Source: Hyphomicrobiaceae bacterium (lineage in GTDB: Bacteria; Pseudomonadota; Alphaproteobacteria; Rhizobiales; HXMU1428-3). From it: a stretch of 9,074 nt of DNA. Where the stretch lies: contig JANQQH010000304.1 of the NCBI GenBank assembly GCA_028285025.1, forward strand, positions 1 through 9,074, in the 5' to 3' direction. Shown here one piece after another: positions 6,313-9,074 of this stretch; the first letter of the stretch is position 1, and each line of letters begins with the position of its first letter. The notes under the pieces are model-generated. The model was not told where the DNA came from. It saw nothing but the letters and a program-made list of their open reading frames with translations, and did no database searches. A program made the translations under genes and the position numbers.

Positions 6313-6439
6313 TGTGCCTTAACTTCCATGGTGAGATTTTTGCATTTTAAAACCCCATGTCAAGGGTTGTACAAGCCCTAATGGGCCCTTGACATGGGGT
6401 TTTAAAATGCGAAAGTCTTATTATGGAAGTTAAGGCACG
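6313..6439. repeat. Very long near-perfect inverted repeat between convergent genes
   Basis: Bases 6313-6368 pair with 6384-6439 in a single register without bulges, giving a 56-bp stem and a 15-base loop (6369-6383) in plus-strand RNA. The outer arm GTGCCTTAACTTCCAT (6314-6329) is matched exactly at 6423-6438. The inner arm, 25 bases from 6342 to 6366, is matched exactly at 6386-6410. The middle and ends contain eight G-U pairs (6313, 6330, 6331, 6333, 6337, 6341, 6367 and 6368 with their partners) and no other mismatch. It occupies most of the gap between the carbamoyltransferase stop (6297) and the TPR gene stop (6467-6465). No flanking target-site duplication or transposase-type terminal motif is evident. 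Confidence 0.9.
6349..6403. terminator. Probable bidirectional intrinsic terminator (core of the long inverted repeat)
   Basis: The core has the A-tract/GC-stem/T-tract layout of a two-way terminator: AAAA (6349-6352), CCCCATGTCAAGGG (6353-6366), loop, CCCTTGACATGGGG (6386-6399), TTTT (6400-6403). Read on either strand it gives a stable 14-bp stem followed by four U residues. Its place between two convergent genes fits a shared terminator for the carbamoyltransferase operon and the TPR gene. The U-tract is short (four), so efficiency is uncertain, and the stem is far longer than termination needs. Confidence 0.55.
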
Positions 6440-6464
6440 CCGCAAGCCTCGATACAAAGAACAA

Positions 6465-9074
6465 TCAACTTTCCTGCTCACTTGGCCCATTAGACGTATC
6501 TTCCTCTTCAGACAAGCTCTCTTTATAATAATCACGATACTGCTTCATAAACGTATCAAGCGTATTAATCGCCGCAATATCTTTCGCCAAGCGTTTATAA
6601 GCCTCACCATCTTTCCTAACCGGCTTGGTCACAACAATAAAGGCGCTCGCATCCTGGCTATTGACCATCTTGTTGTAAAATTTCTTACGCAAACGAGACA
6701 GAGCAAACGCATCTTGCGCCAAAGAATAAGAGATCGCGGCCCGCAAAACATCCTGCCGCTCAAACGGTTGCAACGCCTCACCACTATTCCACCTGGAACC
6801 AAGCAATTTCTCTAATTGCTCACCAGCTTTGCTCCATTGCTGTGCATTCCAATAAGCATCAGCTTTCATACGCTCAATTTCTGGGCCGTTCATACGGTTT
6901 AAAATATCTATTGCCCCATCAACCTGGCCAAGCTCACTTAAAGCCCGAGCTTCCAAAACATCTCTAGCCCGTTTTACCTGACGCGGTAAGTTTGGTTGCC
7001 TAGTACGCCCAATGGTTTGCAGCGCCAAAGCCGGCTTTCTGTTCATCAAATACACCATCGCCAACTTAGCCGCCACCTGGCTGCGCGCAGCCCCATTCAC
7101 ACGATTTTGCACCTGATGGTCAAGCAATTCAGAGGCATGATCGAGCAAATCAACATCAATGAGCCGGTCAGCCAACATGCGGATCATCTCATCACCTGTG
7201 CGCCCAACTGGGGTTAATTCTTTAAAATCATAAAACAAACTCAAAGTCTCAATGGGCCGCATATCCGTTGTCCGGTTTTGCAAAAACAAAGACTTGAACA
7301 CCTTGGCCATATCATCTTGAATACGCAAGGCTTTTTCATCTGAAGGGAAAGCTTTCACAGCCTGCTTCATATTGGCAAAAGCCAACCGATAATCTCCTTT
7401 ATCAGCATAAAGCTTGGACAATAAAGAAAGCATTTCAAGCTCTGTGTCATCGCCGCGCCACATAAGCTGCATGCCTTCTAACTTAGCAATGGCATCATTC
7501 GGATCTATTTGGTTATTTTTTAAATTCAATTCAAGCAAATCAACTTTTGCCTTAGCAACTGCTGGAGCCACATCTGAATCTGCCACCACCTTATAAAGAC
7601 GTTGCGCTTCACTCGTCTGGCCCGTAGCCGCCAAATATTGCGCATTCAGCAACATTGCATTCATATCAATATCAGGTTCCCCCGTATTACGAGAAACATT
7701 ACGCAAATAAGTATCCACTAAGGCATAGTTTCTCAAAGCCAGGGCAGAGCGGGCTGCACCCAATAAAAATCTTGCCTTTTGAACATCAGGATAAGACGAC
7801 AATGCGTCTTCCCCACCCTTAAACTGGCGCAAAGCATCTGACCATTGTTCTTGCATCAACCTGGCCATGCCGCGCCATAGCGCAGCATGTTCATTATTAT
7901 AAAGCGCACCAAGTGACAAAGCTTTCACAGCATCTTTAGGGCGATAAACCATCACATTCGCCGCCCCCTGTAACACCCGAATTTCAGGATCATTCATCGC
8001 TTCAGGTTGCTCATGAGCAATCCGTTTGACCATGCCCAAGGTTTCCATAGCCAATTCATTCGCCAACAGAAATCGTGCATAATCGCGGCGCGCCTGAAAC
8101 TTTTCTTTTGGTTTTGCCAAAGCAATTTTAGATTCAAAGCCACCCACCTGGTCCATAAATGACCCATTTCCCGCATATCGCCATTCATGAAACTTAATAT
8201 ACCCCAAATCAGTAACAGTACGCTTTTTGGTCTTGGGCTTATCCCGGCGTTGCCCAGAATTGGTTGCCTCAGACAGGTGCAATCCACGATTACGCGAAAT
8301 GATCACCTCTTGGAACCCAACACGTATTTCGACATCATCTCTTTTCGGCGTAAGAGCAATACCATGAGCCGTACCAAAGGTAGCAAAATCAACAAAACTT
8401 TGCGGTTTAGAAAGCTGGCCAACAGGGGGAAAACTGGTCACCAATCCAACCCGATCACCAATTGAATCATCTTTGAGCCAATACACATGGCCCGGCCGAT
8501 CAACCGCAACACTCACATAGCGTTTATTTTCAACGGTTTTCTTGCGCCTTAAACGCAAACTTTGCGCCTTGGCGGTCACCATGTCACCAATTTTGGCTGT
8601 CCAGACCAAATTTTCATATTCAAACGCAAATAACATCGGCCTTGTCAGCTTAATCAAAATAAGCTGACCATTATTCAAACGCGTTTTACGAATAGCTTTG
8701 ATCGTATCCGATTGCCCAACCAAAACATTTGCAAGGTCTATATCTTTATACCCATCAAAAATAATCCAAACCGTATCACCGCGAATAAACCCGGCCGCAG
8801 CAACACTTTCTTTAAACGGAAAATGAATTTCAACACTATTATCAGTTTTCTTTAAAAAAGGCTGGCCTTGATTAATCTTAGCCACATTTTTGCGGGCCTT
8901 TTGACCCCGCTCAGATTCTAAAACATACCCGCCAATGTCAGGCCGAACAAACTGTGCCTGATCATCGCCATCTTTTAAAGGCTGAACACCAACACGCTCT
9001 GGCCTGTCTCCAAACACTTTCAAATCAAATTCATCCGGGTTGAAAGCAGAAAATGTTGATTGAACCAATTTAAC
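6465..9074 (-). CDS. Large TPR-repeat protein with N-terminal beta-rich domain, 5' end outside window
   Basis: The reading frame is open to the right edge (first codons GTT AAA TTG at 9074-9066), so the true start lies beyond it; 869 residues are visible, ending at TGA 6467-6465. Numbering from the first visible codon, residues 1-80 are polar and low in recognisable features. Residues about 80-265 are beta-rich (VEIHFPFKESVAAAGFIRGD, then WIIFDGYKDIDL), vaguely like AMIN-type or other periplasmic domains. Residues about 270-290 are a basic linker. From about 325 to 790 the protein is alpha-helical with repeated TPR-like pairs, for example around ALWRGMARLMQEQWSDALRQF (398-418), ARFLLGAARSALALRNYALV (434-453) and LLNAQYLAATGQTSEAQRLY (475-494). 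The tail is acidic (SLSEEEDTSNGPSEQES). TPR arrays mediate protein-protein contacts; no catalytic motif is visible. An envelope location is plausible but the signal peptide, if any, is not in view. I do not recognise a specific named gene. Confidence 0.8.
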   Translation of the reverse strand, partial: VKLVQSTFSAFNPDEFDLKVFGDRPERVGVQPLKDGDDQAQFVRPDIGGYVLESERGQKARKNVAKINQGQPFLKKTDNSVEIHFPFKESVAAAGFIRGDTVWIIFDGYKDIDLANVLVGQSDTIKAIRKTRLNNGQLILIKLTRPMLFAFEYENLVWTAKIGDMVTAKAQSLRLRRKKTVENKRYVSVAVDRPGHVYWLKDDSIGDRVGLVTSFPPVGQLSKPQSFVDFATFGTAHGIALTPKRDDVEIRVGFQEVIISRNRGLHLSEATNSGQRRDKPKTKKRTVTDLGYIKFHEWRYAGNGSFMDQVGGFESKIALAKPKEKFQARRDYARFLLANELAMETLGMVKRIAHEQPEAMNDPEIRVLQGAANVMVYRPKDAVKALSLGALYNNEHAALWRGMARLMQEQWSDALRQFKGGEDALSSYPDVQKARFLLGAARSALALRNYALVDTYLRNVSRNTGEPDIDMNAMLLNAQYLAATGQTSEAQRLYKVVADSDVAPAVAKAKVDLLELNLKNNQIDPNDAIAKLEGMQLMWRGDDTELEMLSLLSKLYADKGDYRLAFANMKQAVKAFPSDEKALRIQDDMAKVFKSLFLQNRTTDMRPIETLSLFYDFKELTPVGRTGDEMIRMLADRLIDVDLLDHASELLDHQVQNRVNGAARSQVAAKLAMVYLMNRKPALALQTIGRTRQPNLPRQVKRARDVLEARALSELGQVDGAIDILNRMNGPEIERMKADAYWNAQQWSKAGEQLEKLLGSRWNSGEALQPFERQDVLRAAISYSLAQDAFALSRLRKKFYNKMVNSQDASAFIVVTKPVRKDGEAYKRLAKDIAAINTLDTFMKQYRDYYKESLSEEEDTSNGPSEQES

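Noticed and set aside
6313..6439. CRISPR repeat or attachment site
   Set aside because: There is a single inverted pair with no spacer series, no direct-repeat copies and no integrase or tRNA nearby.
6423..6815. A 130-codon plus-strand frame antisense to the TPR gene, starting in the right arm of the palindrome
   Set aside because: It is the complement of a well-formed TPR coding frame, has Arg/Ile-rich shadow composition and no ribosome binding site.
9066..9068. TTG as start codon of the TPR protein
   Set aside because: The frame is still open to the window edge two codons upstream, no Shine-Dalgarno can be seen, and the protein would begin without a natural N-terminus.

Overview
The window looks like chromosomal DNA of a Gram-negative bacterium, most likely a marine-type alphaproteobacterium of roughly balanced GC content. 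That placement is an inference from protein style: an AcuI/YhdH-type reductase beside an EttA gene, and a large TPR protein with an N-terminal beta-rich region. No rRNA, tRNA, CRISPR array, transposase or other diagnostic marker is present, so the taxonomic call is soft.

Layout. Positions 2-616 (minus) hold the N-terminal two thirds of an acrylyl-CoA reductase-like quinone oxidoreductase (acuI/yhdH), cut by the left edge. Positions 722-2377 (minus) hold a complete EttA-type ABC-F translation factor. A 235-base AT-rich divergent intergenic region (2378-2612) separates these from a compact four-gene plus-strand cluster. The cluster encodes a membrane-anchored SGNH/GDSL-fold protein (2613-3761), an SxtJ-family small membrane protein (3773-4204), a 50-residue DUF5989/SxtK-like single-span membrane protein (4231-4383) and an SxtI/NodU/CmcH/TobZ-type O-carbamoyltransferase (4462-6297). 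The convergent gap after it (6298-6464) contains one very long, nearly perfect inverted repeat. From there to the right edge (6465-9074, minus) runs a large TPR-repeat protein whose N-terminus lies outside the window.

The most interesting unit is the carbamoyltransferase cassette. Carbamoyltransferase, SxtJ and SxtK homologues are known from the cyanobacterial saxitoxin cluster. Here they form a tight operon with an SGNH-fold protein and no toxin, antibiotic or sugar-synthesis genes beside them. A reasonable inference is a stand-alone system that carbamoylates a glycan, lipid or small molecule at the inner membrane, with the SGNH protein acting on the product on the periplasmic side; the substrate cannot be read from the sequence. 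A 12-bp hairpin sits just ahead of the carbamoyltransferase gene. The operon is followed by a 56-bp stem whose few departures from perfect symmetry are all G-U pairs in plus-strand RNA, which hints at selection for RNA structure in the operon transcript.
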